From assembly GCF_030525615.1 (NCBI RefSeq), contig NZ_JAUNEJ010000001.1, positions 62,001-126,000 of the forward strand: a stretch of DNA of 64,000 nucleotides. Direction: 5' to 3'. This DNA comes from Cutibacterium sp. (GTDB lineage Bacteria > Actinomycetota > Actinomycetes > Propionibacteriales > Propionibacteriaceae). Numbering within the stretch: the first letter of the stretch is position 1; every line of letters begins with the position of its first letter. Both the position numbers and the translations under genes were made by a program. A model generated the notes under the pieces. The model did no database searches, was not told the origin of the DNA, and worked only from the letters and a program-made list of their open reading frames with translations. Positions 37,477-45,311 of this stretch are shown in pieces.

Positions 37477-38030
37477 ATGTGTCGTGACCTCCGGTAATTG
37501 ATGAGTATGGCTTCAAGTATAGGTTAAGTCACAAGAAACTACACGCTGACCACGAAACGGGGCTGGCAACGACAGATAAAGGCCGAGTATCAAGCCCGGG
37601 AAAATGCGAGATAGTTAGTTTTTGCTGATTGGTGTTTTAAAATGGGTATGCCTCATGACGCCACAATTATGCTTGAAAAGTGAAGTGCGTTCCATGCTCT
37701 GTGGGCGCTGCTGTTTCGATTCTTTCTGGGCTGTTCGCAGTTGAGGGGGTGGGCGGTTGGGCCTGGCAGTGTTGGTGGGGTTGTGGCGATAGGCGAGTTC
37801 ACCGACTATAAAACCGCTGCCGCCGAAAAGGTGCTTGAAGCGGTTGCGGTGATGGATTCGTTCCATGTGGTCCGTTTCGCTGGTGAGGCCCTCGACCGGT
37901 GTCGGGCTCAGCAACAGCTGCAACCCTGGGATTCCGCAACACCGCCAGATCACTGCTGAAAGCCGGAGGATTCAAACCCTATCTACACCCTCATGCTGAT
38001 GGGCCAGTATGGCAACTGGGAGAGCGGGAT
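37477..38030. other. Region with ISL3 relic, no intact gene
   Basis: Holds the pepP upstream region and decayed insertion-sequence DNA (transposase piece at 37786-37930). It forms the left side of an AT-rich insertion carrying the racemase gene. Confidence 0.55.
37786..37930 (+). pseudogene. ISL3-family transposase fragment
   Basis: Translation includes FTDYKTAAAEKVLEAVAVMD and SFHVVRFAGEALDRCR, matching the DDE domain of ISL3 transposases; the frame then runs into unrelated sequence. A second, shorter relic of the same family is at 17620-17720. Confidence 0.75.
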
Positions 38031-38681
38031 TTACAGGCATTTTGTTAATTCGTTCAGAATGTACTGGTCTGGGCTTATGCAGGCTAGCTTTGTCTGTTCC
38101 TGTAAGTAGTCTTGGAAATAAGGGAAATGCGTGCAGCCTAAAACGATGCAATCTACCTGTAGTTTTTCATAAACTCCGATTGCTTCACGTAGGCCAAGTT
38201 CCTCGTAGATACTTGCGGGAGTGGCGTTAGCTTCAACTGCGTCTACCCAATCCAAGTTAGAAATGGAATAGATTCTAGCTCTGGCGTTCTCGTCTAGGAT
38301 GCTCTTTTCTATCCCTGCACTGCCCTGTGCGTTCGCGGTTATTATACCGAATGAAGTGTACTGAGTGGCGATGTGGCTGTAAAAATCCAGCGGGGTGATA
38401 ATATGTATGCCACATTCTTTTGATAAGGATTTAAAATCTACTGAACCGCTTAAAGAATTGCAGTACACTAGCAAACAAGAAATGTCACTGTGCTGAGAGA
38501 TTACGTCCCTTATTTTCTGGAGTCGACGTGTGTCATCCATCGTCTGAAATAGGGTTTGTTCTTCCGGGGTGTTGGAAATCGGAATAGAGATAATATGGTC
38601 TGTTAAGTTCCGGGCTAAAGTAGCACCAAATTCTGTATCTATATGCGTGCCTGCCATTACTGCGATTGTTGGATTCGCCAT
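38031..38681 (-). CDS. Aspartate/glutamate racemase family protein
   Basis: A 216-residue protein of the Asp/Glu/hydantoin racemase superfamily. Both catalytic cysteines are present, in VYCNSLSG and LGCTHFPY. The substrate is unclear: it could racemise aspartate, glutamate or another amino acid. ATG at 38681 follows AAGAGG. The gene is visibly more AT-rich than its neighbours and lies against an ISL3 relic, which points to horizontal gain. Confidence 0.85.
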   Translation of the reverse strand: MANPTIAVMAGTHIDTEFGATLARNLTDHIISIPISNTPEEQTLFQTMDDTRRLQKIRDVISQHSDISCLLVYCNSLSGSVDFKSLSKECGIHIITPLDFYSHIATQYTSFGIITANAQGSAGIEKSILDENARARIYSISNLDWVDAVEANATPASIYEELGLREAIGVYEKLQVDCIVLGCTHFPYFQDYLQEQTKLACISPDQYILNELTKCL

Positions 38682-39022
38682 GTATGCATCCTCTTGGAGA
38701 TCCATTGTTTTATTTAGCTTTATATAATTATACTTTTCTTCAGGTGGCAACATGGGGATGGTCAAGCGCACGTACACGTCGCTCCATGCTCATGGTAGGC
38801 ATCCCGGATACCCCAGCATTCGTTGACGCCTGGGCCGGCTGGGAGTGCGCATGAGGTGGCGATCGTCAACGGGTGGCTGTCACGAGGATGTTTGGTAGGG
38901 GGCATGAAGTGTGCCCGTCAGACAAGCCGCTCATCACGCACAACACCGTAGCGACGGAAGGTAGGCTGAACCCACATGTCAACAGGGCCTGCGGTACCGG
39001 GCCAGGAATGCAGGAGGTCAGT
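38682..39022. other. Intergenic region with possible gene remnant
   Basis: The first 70 bases are AT-rich like the racemase gene. After about 38747 composition returns to normal and a plus-strand frame ending at 38854 (MLMVGIPDTPAFVDAWAGWE) may be the 3' remnant of a gene cut by the insertion. No family recognised. Confidence 0.4.
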
Positions 39023-39760
39023 GTGAAAGCCGCGGCACAGGATCAGTGGAAGCTTCTCGATCTTGCACGGACTGACCGTCTGATCGCTCAGGCGGAGCAC
39101 CGTCGTCAGACCCTGCCTGAGTTGGCCGAACTCAAAGATCTCGCAGTCCAGCGTCGAACACTCGCTGAGGAGGTCGTCGCCAAGTCGACCGCCCTGTCGG
39201 ACGCCAAGATGGAGCAGGAACGTATTGAAGGGGATCTCCAGCCGGCCCGAGCTCGCATGGAGCGTAACCAGAAGACGATTGATTCTGGGACCATCACCGA
39301 TCACAAGGCGCTGAAGGGGCTGACTGAGGAGATCGAACACCTGGGGCGGCGGATCAGCCGGCTAGAAGACACCGAGCTTGAAGCGATGCAGGCCGTCGAG
39401 GATGCCGAAGCCGCTCACGCTGACGCCGATCGTCGTCGTATCGAGTTGGATGGTCACATTCGTACCGTGCTGGCGTCTCGTGATGCCAGCCTCAAAGGGA
39501 TCGACGACGAGCTGGTCGAGTTGCGCCGGTCGCGTGAGACCCAGGTCGGCGGTATCCCGACAGATCTTCTGAAACTGTATGAGCTACTGCGTGAACGCAC
39601 CGGAATGGGCTGCGCGCAGCTCGTCCACGGGGTATGCGAAGGTTGTGGCATTGCTGCAAATCCGGATGATCTGCGCAGCTATGCCGCAGCCGCTGAAGAC
39701 GATGTTGTGCGTTGCGAAGAATGCGATCGCATTCTGGTGCGCACTGGAGAATCGTTCTGA
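39023..39760 (+). CDS. Coiled-coil zinc-ribbon protein (CT398-like)
   Basis: A 245-residue protein. Residues 5-180 are a long antiparallel coiled-coil hairpin; the C-terminus has a C4 zinc ribbon (CEGCG and CEECD). This is the CT398/zf-RING_7 family, possibly nucleic-acid binding. The start is GTG at 39023 with AGGAGG upstream; an earlier frame opening has no ribosome site. In other actinobacteria it usually neighbours a Nif3 gene, which here lies about 10 kb away. Confidence 0.9.
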   Translation: MKAAAQDQWKLLDLARTDRLIAQAEHRRQTLPELAELKDLAVQRRTLAEEVVAKSTALSDAKMEQERIEGDLQPARARMERNQKTIDSGTITDHKALKGLTEEIEHLGRRISRLEDTELEAMQAVEDAEAAHADADRRRIELDGHIRTVLASRDASLKGIDDELVELRRSRETQVGGIPTDLLKLYELLRERTGMGCAQLVHGVCEGCGIAANPDDLRSYAAAAEDDVVRCEECDRILVRTGESF

Positions 39761-39810
39761 GACATCTACGGGTGTGGCGACGATGGGTCGGTGACCGTAG
39801 AATTAGCGGT

Positions 39811-40197
39811 CGGACGAGCCATCCGGGTGATCGCGGCAACCGTGAGTTGTCGAGGAAAGTCCGGGCTCCACAGAGCAGGGTGGTGGGTAACGCCCACCCG
39901 GGGTGACCTGCGGGAAAGTGCCACAGAAAACAAACTGCCGGCTTTCGGGCCGGTGAGGGTGAAACGGCGGGGTAAGAGCCCACCGCGGCACCGGTGACGG
40001 TGACGGCATGGCAAACCCCACCCGGAGCAAGGCCAAGAAGACCGTGAGGTCGCGGACGTGTTTGAGGGCTGCTCGCCCGAGCGTCCGGGTAGGCTGCGCA
40101 GCCGAAAGGCTGGAGGACGCCAGCAATGGTGTTCACAGATGGATGATCGCCGGCCCGGATGGGCCACAGAACCCGGCTTACAGGATGGCTCGTTCCC
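39811..40197 (+). ncRNA. rnpB: RNase P RNA (type A)
   Basis: About 387 bases forming the catalytic RNA that cuts tRNA 5' leaders. The ends GACGAGCCATCC and GGATGGCTCGTT pair as helix P1. Conserved cores are visible: GAGGAAAGTCCGGGCTCC near the 5' end, GTAAGAGCCCACCG in the middle and ACAGAACCCGGCTTACAGG near the 3' end. Confidence 0.95.
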
Positions 40198-40212
40198 TCT
40201 ATCATCGAGTCT

Positions 40213-40413
40213 ATGAAGCTCGGTATTCGCACCCCCAGCCTGTCCAAGTCCATCTCGGCCAGGACACGCGGTCGAGTCACAAGGATCGTTAAACGCACTC
40301 TCATTCCTGGCTATGGCCGTAAGGGGATGGGATGGTTGCGAGATCCGCGTCGAGCCGCCTACCACAAGGTTTATCGGAAGACGACGATTCGGTTCGGAGA
40401 CTTGTTCAAGTGA
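40213..40413 (+). CDS. Small very basic conserved protein
   Basis: A 66-residue protein (MKLGIRTPSLSKSISARTRG at the start) with about a third Lys/Arg and a C-terminal core IPGYGRKGMGWLRDPRRAAY followed by HKVYRKTTIRF. I recall similar short proteins with the IPGYGKKGMG core in other Gram-positives, without known function. It begins 15 bases after rnpB, so it could share the rnpB transcript. No strong ribosome site is seen. RNA binding is plausible but unproven. Confidence 0.7.
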   Translation: MKLGIRTPSLSKSISARTRGRVTRIVKRTLIPGYGRKGMGWLRDPRRAAYHKVYRKTTIRFGDLFK

Positions 40414-40468
40414 CGTGAGGCCCCTGAGGGGGATATTCGCACGAGCCGATCACATTGCGCGCAGAATT

Positions 40469-40505
40469 GGCCGGGCCTTCCCGTCAAATACGGAAAGGTC
40501 CGGCC
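40469..40505. terminator. Hairpin after the small basic protein gene
   Basis: Sixteen-base imperfect stem (GGCCGGGCCTTCCCGT against ACGGAAAGGTCCGGCC, one mismatch and one G-T pair). It lies between the small basic gene and the convergent cstA remnant; little T tract. Confidence 0.6.
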
Positions 40506-40512
40506 ACTTGGA

Positions 40513-41058
40513 CTAGCAGCATCGCGCTTGCGGATTGTGGTCCTGACGGTCACATTGGTCGCGCCAGAACTCATCCCACTCGGCCTGGAGGTCCTTTTCA
40601 GCCTTGTTGGCGATGAGGCCACTGGGGGCGAAGAGACGAGACGGTTTGGCCGGGTCCTCGGTGTTGGTGATGTTGTGGCCGCGCAGCGCCTGAACGGTGC
40701 AGATACAGGCCACGATCATAACAATGAGGGTACAGACGCCGACGATGATCCAGATCGTGCTTGACAGGTAGCCCATTTGGGCCGAGAGCACCGGTCCGAC
40801 GAGAGGGCCAGCGCCGGCGATAGCGGCAAAATGGTGACCGTAAAGGATACGGCGATCCGTGGGCACGAAGTCTCGACCGTTGTACTCATACTCGGCCGGA
40901 GTGGCGCGGTCATCGTCGGGATGGACGAGTTTGTCCTGAATGTACTTAGCGTAGAACCGATAGCCGATGAAGTACGACCCGACCGCCGCAAAAACGAACC
41001 AAATGCCATTGACAGTCGTGAGGTTACCCGGGAGTTCACGTGCGGCGGAAGGGTCCCC
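40513..41058 (-). pseudogene. Collapsed carbon starvation protein CstA
   Basis: The frame gives the CstA N-terminal region (YRFYAKYIQDK, VPTDRRILYGHHFAAIAGAG, PLVGPVLSAQMGYL), then jumps to a single last helix and the cytoplasmic tail, so about 180 residues remain of a protein normally near 700. A TAG at 41059-41061 interrupts the frame before this stretch, and upstream codons (FTQGFIALR) still resemble the family N-terminus. A large internal deletion joined the two ends in frame. Peptide or pyruvate transport by this copy is lost. Confidence 0.8.
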
Positions 41059-41120
41059 CTACCTGAGCGCAATGAAGCCCTGAGTAAAACAGTCCCAGGG
41101 CTTGCCAGAGCGGTATTCGG

Positions 41121-41975
41121 TCAGTTAAGTGTTGTGAGAATGCGCGCCCCGCCCTTCTCGATGACGAGAGTTTGTTCGAATTGGGCGCATCGGGACCCGT
41201 CGTTGGTGAGGACGGTCCACCCATCATCCCACTGGTGATTGGACTGGTCTCCGAGAGTCAGCATCGGCTCGATGGTGAGGGTCATGCCCTCTTCCAGGGT
41301 GACGTCGTAGCGCGGTTCGTCATAGTGAAAGACGATGAGACCGGAATGGAAGGCGCTATGGACTCCGTGTCCGGTGTAGTCGCGCACGACTCCGTAGCCG
41401 AAACGTTTGGCGTAGTTCTCGATGATGCGTCCGATGATGGAGATTGACCGGCCAGGTTTGACGGCTTTGATCGCCCGATTCATGGACTCTTGGGTGTGTT
41501 TGATGAGGTCCAGGGATGCCTGGTCGACGTTGCCGCATGGGAAGGTATAACAGTTGTCGCCATGCACGCCGTTCTTGTACGCCGTGACATCGATCTTGAC
41601 GATGTCGCCGTCCTCCAGCGGTCGAGCGTCAGGAATTCCGTGACAGATGACCTCATTGACGCTGGTGCAGCAGGACTTGGGGTAATTGCGGTAGTCGAGG
41701 GTCGACGGGTAGGCGCCGTGATCGCACATGTACTCGTGAGCAATGCGGTCAAGTTCATCGGTCGTGACCCCTGGGGCGACGGCCTTGCCTGCCTCGTGCA
41801 TGGCCCCACACGCGATCCTCCCGGCCTCTCCCATGGCAGCAATCGTCTCGGGTGTTTGCACATGGGAGCCGTTGTAGGTTTCAGGGACATCGCCCAGTCC
41901 CACATATGGAGGTCGGGCAATATTGCCGGGGACATGACGACGCGGGCTTTGGGGATACGGCTTGATGGCACTCAC
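41121..41975 (-). CDS. map: Type I methionine aminopeptidase
   Basis: Removes initiator methionine from nascent proteins. Core signatures: [39 protein letters not shown] with two metal-binding Asp, [11 protein letters not shown] with the His ligand, and TIEPML plus a C-terminal Glu. The GTG at 41975 ([14 protein letters not shown]) gives about 284 residues, the usual actinobacterial length with an N-terminal extension; TAGACT eight bases upstream could be a -10 of a leaderless transcript. A longer frame to 42107 overlaps the next gene and has a Ser-run start. Confidence 0.9.
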   Translation of the reverse strand: MSAIKPYPQSPRRHVPGNIARPPYVGLGDVPETYNGSHVQTPETIAAMGEAGRIACGAMHEAGKAVAPGVTTDELDRIAHEYMCDHGAYPSTLDYRNYPKSCCTSVNEVICHGIPDARPLEDGDIVKIDVTAYKNGVHGDNCYTFPCGNVDQASLDLIKHTQESMNRAIKAVKPGRSISIIGRIIENYAKRFGYGVVRDYTGHGVHSAFHSGLIVFHYDEPRYDVTLEEGMTLTIEPMLTLGDQSNHQWDDGWTVLTNDGSRCAQFEQTLVIEKGGARILTTLN

Positions 41976-42103
41976 GTCGGTCAAGTCTAGGTCGTACGAG
42001 TCACTGGGCAGCGATACTCGTGTGCTTCCCGGCTCTTCGCACTCGGTGTAGGGGGGGCGACGGTGTGGCGATAACGACGACGATGAAGATGATGACTGGC
42101 TTG

Positions 42104-42967
42104 TCAATCCACCTTGAGTGATTCACGGGCATGATCGACGAGGGCTTGACGTTTTGAGTCGCCGATCGTGGCTGAGTTGAAGTACATTCCGAGGAAATCC
42201 GTCTGTCCGGTGTTGACCACGACGACGTCAACCACGTCGCCGCGCACTTGTGGCAGATTCGGCAAACGTACGTAAACCTCGCTGCGCTTCCACCAGGCAG
42301 GATGCCCATCAACGGTGAGAGTTTCCGAGCGAATCTCTTTTTCACCGGTGTACCCCATGTAATAGTCAGAGCTGGCAAAGCAGTCCATCATCATCGATGC
42401 AGCAGTCTGAGGATCGGAGAATCCCTCCGCAACCGGCAGCCCTCCCACTCCAGATACGCTCATCCAACCGGGGTAGACCTCGTCAATCTGAGCCGACTGG
42501 CCCGTAACCCATGGCAAAGTGAGGTTTTGGGGACTCCAGTTGGGAATGGACTCCACCGAGACTCCGCCGCCATGTAACCGACCGTCGAGGGCGTTGGAGC
42601 TCCCCGAGTCGTGGCCTTGTGGGCAAGCGACTGGCGATGAGCTGGCTGACGGCGTGCTTGATTTCTCGTTCCAGGCTGAGACGGTCGGGGAAGAGGAGTT
42701 GAGATCGGGCTGCGCGTGAGGTTCGGATGAGGTGCGCTGACGCAGACTGAGAGCAACGATGACGGCGACGACAAGAGTGACGACGATGATCGCCCAGGCC
42801 CAGCCCGAACCGCCATTGTTGCCCCGCCTGTCCTTTCTGACGTGCTGTGAAGAAGGTGCGGGGTCGTGGGTGGTGCTGTCTGTCCAGCGCTCGCCATCAA
42901 ACCAGCGATAGCGATCCGGGGTACCGTCAGGGTCTCGATACCATCCTGCTTGCGGACCGGAAGCCAT
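42104..42967 (-). CDS. DUF2510 membrane protein
   Basis: A 287-residue protein. The N-terminal DUF2510 motif ([22 protein letters not shown]) is followed by a linker, one membrane helix (about 54-76), a Ser-rich spacer and an extracellular domain of about 170 residues with no recognised family. ATG at 42967. Divergent from glnA2. Function unknown. Confidence 0.85.
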   Translation of the reverse strand: MASGPQAGWYRDPDGTPDRYRWFDGERWTDSTTHDPAPSSQHVRKDRRGNNGGSGWAWAIIVVTLVVAVIVALSLRQRTSSEPHAQPDLNSSSPTVSAWNEKSSTPSASSSPVACPQGHDSGSSNALDGRLHGGGVSVESIPNWSPQNLTLPWVTGQSAQIDEVYPGWMSVSGVGGLPVAEGFSDPQTAASMMMDCFASSDYYMGYTGEKEIRSETLTVDGHPAWWKRSEVYVRLPNLPQVRGDVVDVVVVNTGQTDFLGMYFNSATIGDSKRQALVDHARESLKVD

Positions 42968-43023
42968 GCCAGGAGTCTACCGAGATAATTCGGGACTTTT
43001 GTTACTCGCTCGAAACACGTGCC

Positions 43024-44373
43024 ATGCACACTGGAAGGGTGAGCAGGCAGACTGATTTTGTGCTGCGTTCCATGGAGGAACGCGATATCCGTTTCGTGAG
43101 GCTGTGGTTTACCGACGTTCTGGGGTCACTGAAGTCCGTTGCCATCGCCCCTGCTGAGGTTGAAGGCGCCTTCGCTGAAGGAGTCGGTTTCGACGGGTCG
43201 GCCATTGAGGGTTATGCCCGCGTTTATGAGGCCGACATGGTGGCTCACCCAGACCCAGCGACCTTCCAAGTCTTGCCGTGGCGCTCGGGGACCGGCACCG
43301 CCCGGATGTTCTGCGACATCACCAACCCCGACGGTACGGCTTCGGCGGCCGATCCGCGTCATGTTCTCAAACGGACGATGGCACGAGCTGCCGACATGGG
43401 GTTCACCTACTACGTTCACCCTGAGATCGAGTTCTACTTGCTGAAAGATGAGCACCATCCCGGGGAATCCCCGGTGCCATTGGACAACGGCGGCTATTTT
43501 GACCACACCACTCTGGGGGCAGGAACCGACTTTCGGCGTGACGCCATCAACGTCCTGGAGCAGATGGGTATCTCGGTGGAATTCAGCCACCACGAGGCCG
43601 CTCCTGGTCAGCACGAGATCGACCTGCGCTATGCCGACGCTTTGACGATGGCTGACAACATCATGACCTTCCGTGTGGTCATTCGGGAGATCGCCTCCCT
43701 CAAAAGAATCAAGGCAACCTTCATGCCGAAGCCCTTTACCAATCACGCGGGTTCAGGAATGCACTCCCACGTCTCCCTTTTCGAGGGTGACACCAATGCC
43801 TTTTACGACGCCGCCGACGAGTTCCGAATGTCCGCGATCGCCAAGCATTTTGTGGCTGGTTTGTTGTATCACGCCCCAGAGATTACCGCTGTGACAAATC
43901 AGTGGGTGAACTCCTACCGACGGCTGTCGGGTGGGGCAGAGGCCCCCAATTACATCTGTTGGGGCCGTAACAATCGCTCGGCCCTTGTCCGTATTCCGAT
44001 GTACAAGCCCGACAAGGCGTCATCGGCTCGGGCGGAGCTGCGTTCGATCGACGCGGCTGCTAACCCGTATCTAGCGTTTTCCCTCGTGCTGGCTGCCGGT
44101 CTGGACGGTATTGAAAAGGAACTGCCCTTGCCTGAGGAAGCCTCTGATGATGTCTGGCAGTTGTCGGCTCGGGAACGCCATGCCCTTGGCATAAAGCGGT
44201 TGCCTCAGAGCTTGGATGCCGCTATCCGGTGCATGGAGGAATCCGAGCTGGTGGCCGAAACCCTTGGTGAGCACGTCTACGACTTTTTTCTGCGCAACAA
44301 GCGCGCGGAGTTCGAGGAGTACAACCGGCAGGTCAGCCAGTTCGAATTGGATCGTTACCTGCCTCACCTGTGA
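43024..44373 (+). CDS. glnA2: Glutamine synthetase-like GlnA2
   Basis: A 449-residue type I glutamine synthetase homologue. RLWFTDVLGSLKSVAI at the N-terminus, FDGSAIEGYARV, EIEFYLL and HEAAPGQHEIDLRY are typical, and KPFTNHAGSGMHSHVS carries ammonia-site residues. The adenylylation tyrosine motif of GlnA1 is replaced by SDDVWQLSARE, so GlnE should not control it. Mycobacterial GlnA2 is not essential and may act on polyamines or D-amino acid products; the exact substrate here is open. ATG at 43024; GTG at 43039 is an alternative closer to the mycobacterial start. Confidence 0.92.
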   Translation: MHTGRVSRQTDFVLRSMEERDIRFVRLWFTDVLGSLKSVAIAPAEVEGAFAEGVGFDGSAIEGYARVYEADMVAHPDPATFQVLPWRSGTGTARMFCDITNPDGTASAADPRHVLKRTMARAADMGFTYYVHPEIEFYLLKDEHHPGESPVPLDNGGYFDHTTLGAGTDFRRDAINVLEQMGISVEFSHHEAAPGQHEIDLRYADALTMADNIMTFRVVIREIASLKRIKATFMPKPFTNHAGSGMHSHVSLFEGDTNAFYDAADEFRMSAIAKHFVAGLLYHAPEITAVTNQWVNSYRRLSGGAEAPNYICWGRNNRSALVRIPMYKPDKASSARAELRSIDAAANPYLAFSLVLAAGLDGIEKELPLPEEASDDVWQLSARERHALGIKRLPQSLDAAIRCMEESELVAETLGEHVYDFFLRNKRAEFEEYNRQVSQFELDRYLPHL

Positions 44374-44385
44374 GCACGAGGGCGG

Positions 44386-45189
44386 TCAGTCCTCGGCAAG
44401 CACCGTGCGGAGGCTTTCAGCCATATCTACCACCGGCAGGACGTTCGCAACGTCGTCGACATGGGACCCAGATGCCTGGACTCTTCCTGCCTCGCGCATT
44501 TCTTGCCAGTGGGAGAAACCAGTAGCCAACTGCAAGAAGGTGACGGGATCCATCTCGGCAACATTAGGTGGGGTTCCGCGGTGGTGGATAGGTCCTGATT
44601 GTGTGGCTGCCAGCTGCACTGCACAGGCGGGCGGCACCCGTAGCTCAATGGTGCGACCGCCGTGAGATTCGTCAATAACAGCTGCAAGCGTGCGGCAGCT
44701 TTCAGTGACAGCCGCCGACGGGATGTCCACGCCGTCGTAAAACCCCATAGTCACCATGGCAAGCAGGGTTGCTCGCAGGTGGTCGGTCACGCGGACTGGG
44801 CCGACGAGGGACTCCACTGTCGCGGCGGGGCCGGGGGAGCTCAGCAGGACCGATTCGACCTCACTGAGAAGACGCTGGGCCTGGTCAGCAAGGCGGGTAG
44901 CGGTGTCGTCGGCGACGACTTCACGACCGATCGTCGCCAAGGTCCCAGCGGCCTTACGGCGCTCGTCGATCACTGTGCCCAGAGTGATCGGCCTGACCGT
45001 TGTCGAGGTAGTGACGGTCTGCAGGGTGTCAGTGAGGATGACCATGAGGTGAGCAATGTGGTGGCGTCCCCCCAGCCGAGCGTCCGCAGGACCGAGGGTG
45101 GTGCCCTTGGGGGGCGGTAGCAACGAACGGGCGGTGGCTACCCATGTCGTCGCCAACCGCTTTACGCCGCGTTCTGCGCGTGCTGCCAT
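44386..45189 (-). CDS. Sterol carrier family (SCP2-like) protein
   Basis: A 267-residue protein between glnA2 and glnE, convergent to glnA2. The C-terminal region (ELRVPPACAVQLAATQ, HHRGTPPNVAEMDPVTFLQLATG and AGRVQASGSH) matches actinobacterial proteins called sterol carrier family; the N-terminal part is alpha-helical like DinB/maleylpyruvate isomerase proteins. ATG at 45189 has GAGGTGA upstream. Function unknown; the same neighbourhood occurs in related genera as I recall. Confidence 0.75.
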   Translation of the reverse strand: MAARAERGVKRLATTWVATARSLLPPPKGTTLGPADARLGGRHHIAHLMVILTDTLQTVTTSTTVRPITLGTVIDERRKAAGTLATIGREVVADDTATRLADQAQRLLSEVESVLLSSPGPAATVESLVGPVRVTDHLRATLLAMVTMGFYDGVDIPSAAVTESCRTLAAVIDESHGGRTIELRVPPACAVQLAATQSGPIHHRGTPPNVAEMDPVTFLQLATGFSHWQEMREAGRVQASGSHVDDVANVLPVVDMAESLRTVLAED

Positions 45190-45311
45190 GATCGTCACCT
45201 CGATAACACTAGGAGAAACTAGTTGCAGGGACCGTACACCCATTCGACACTGATGTTGGGCAACACGTCAGTGCGCCTGGTCGGCTAATGTGCGACCAGG
45301 GGGTGGTCACG

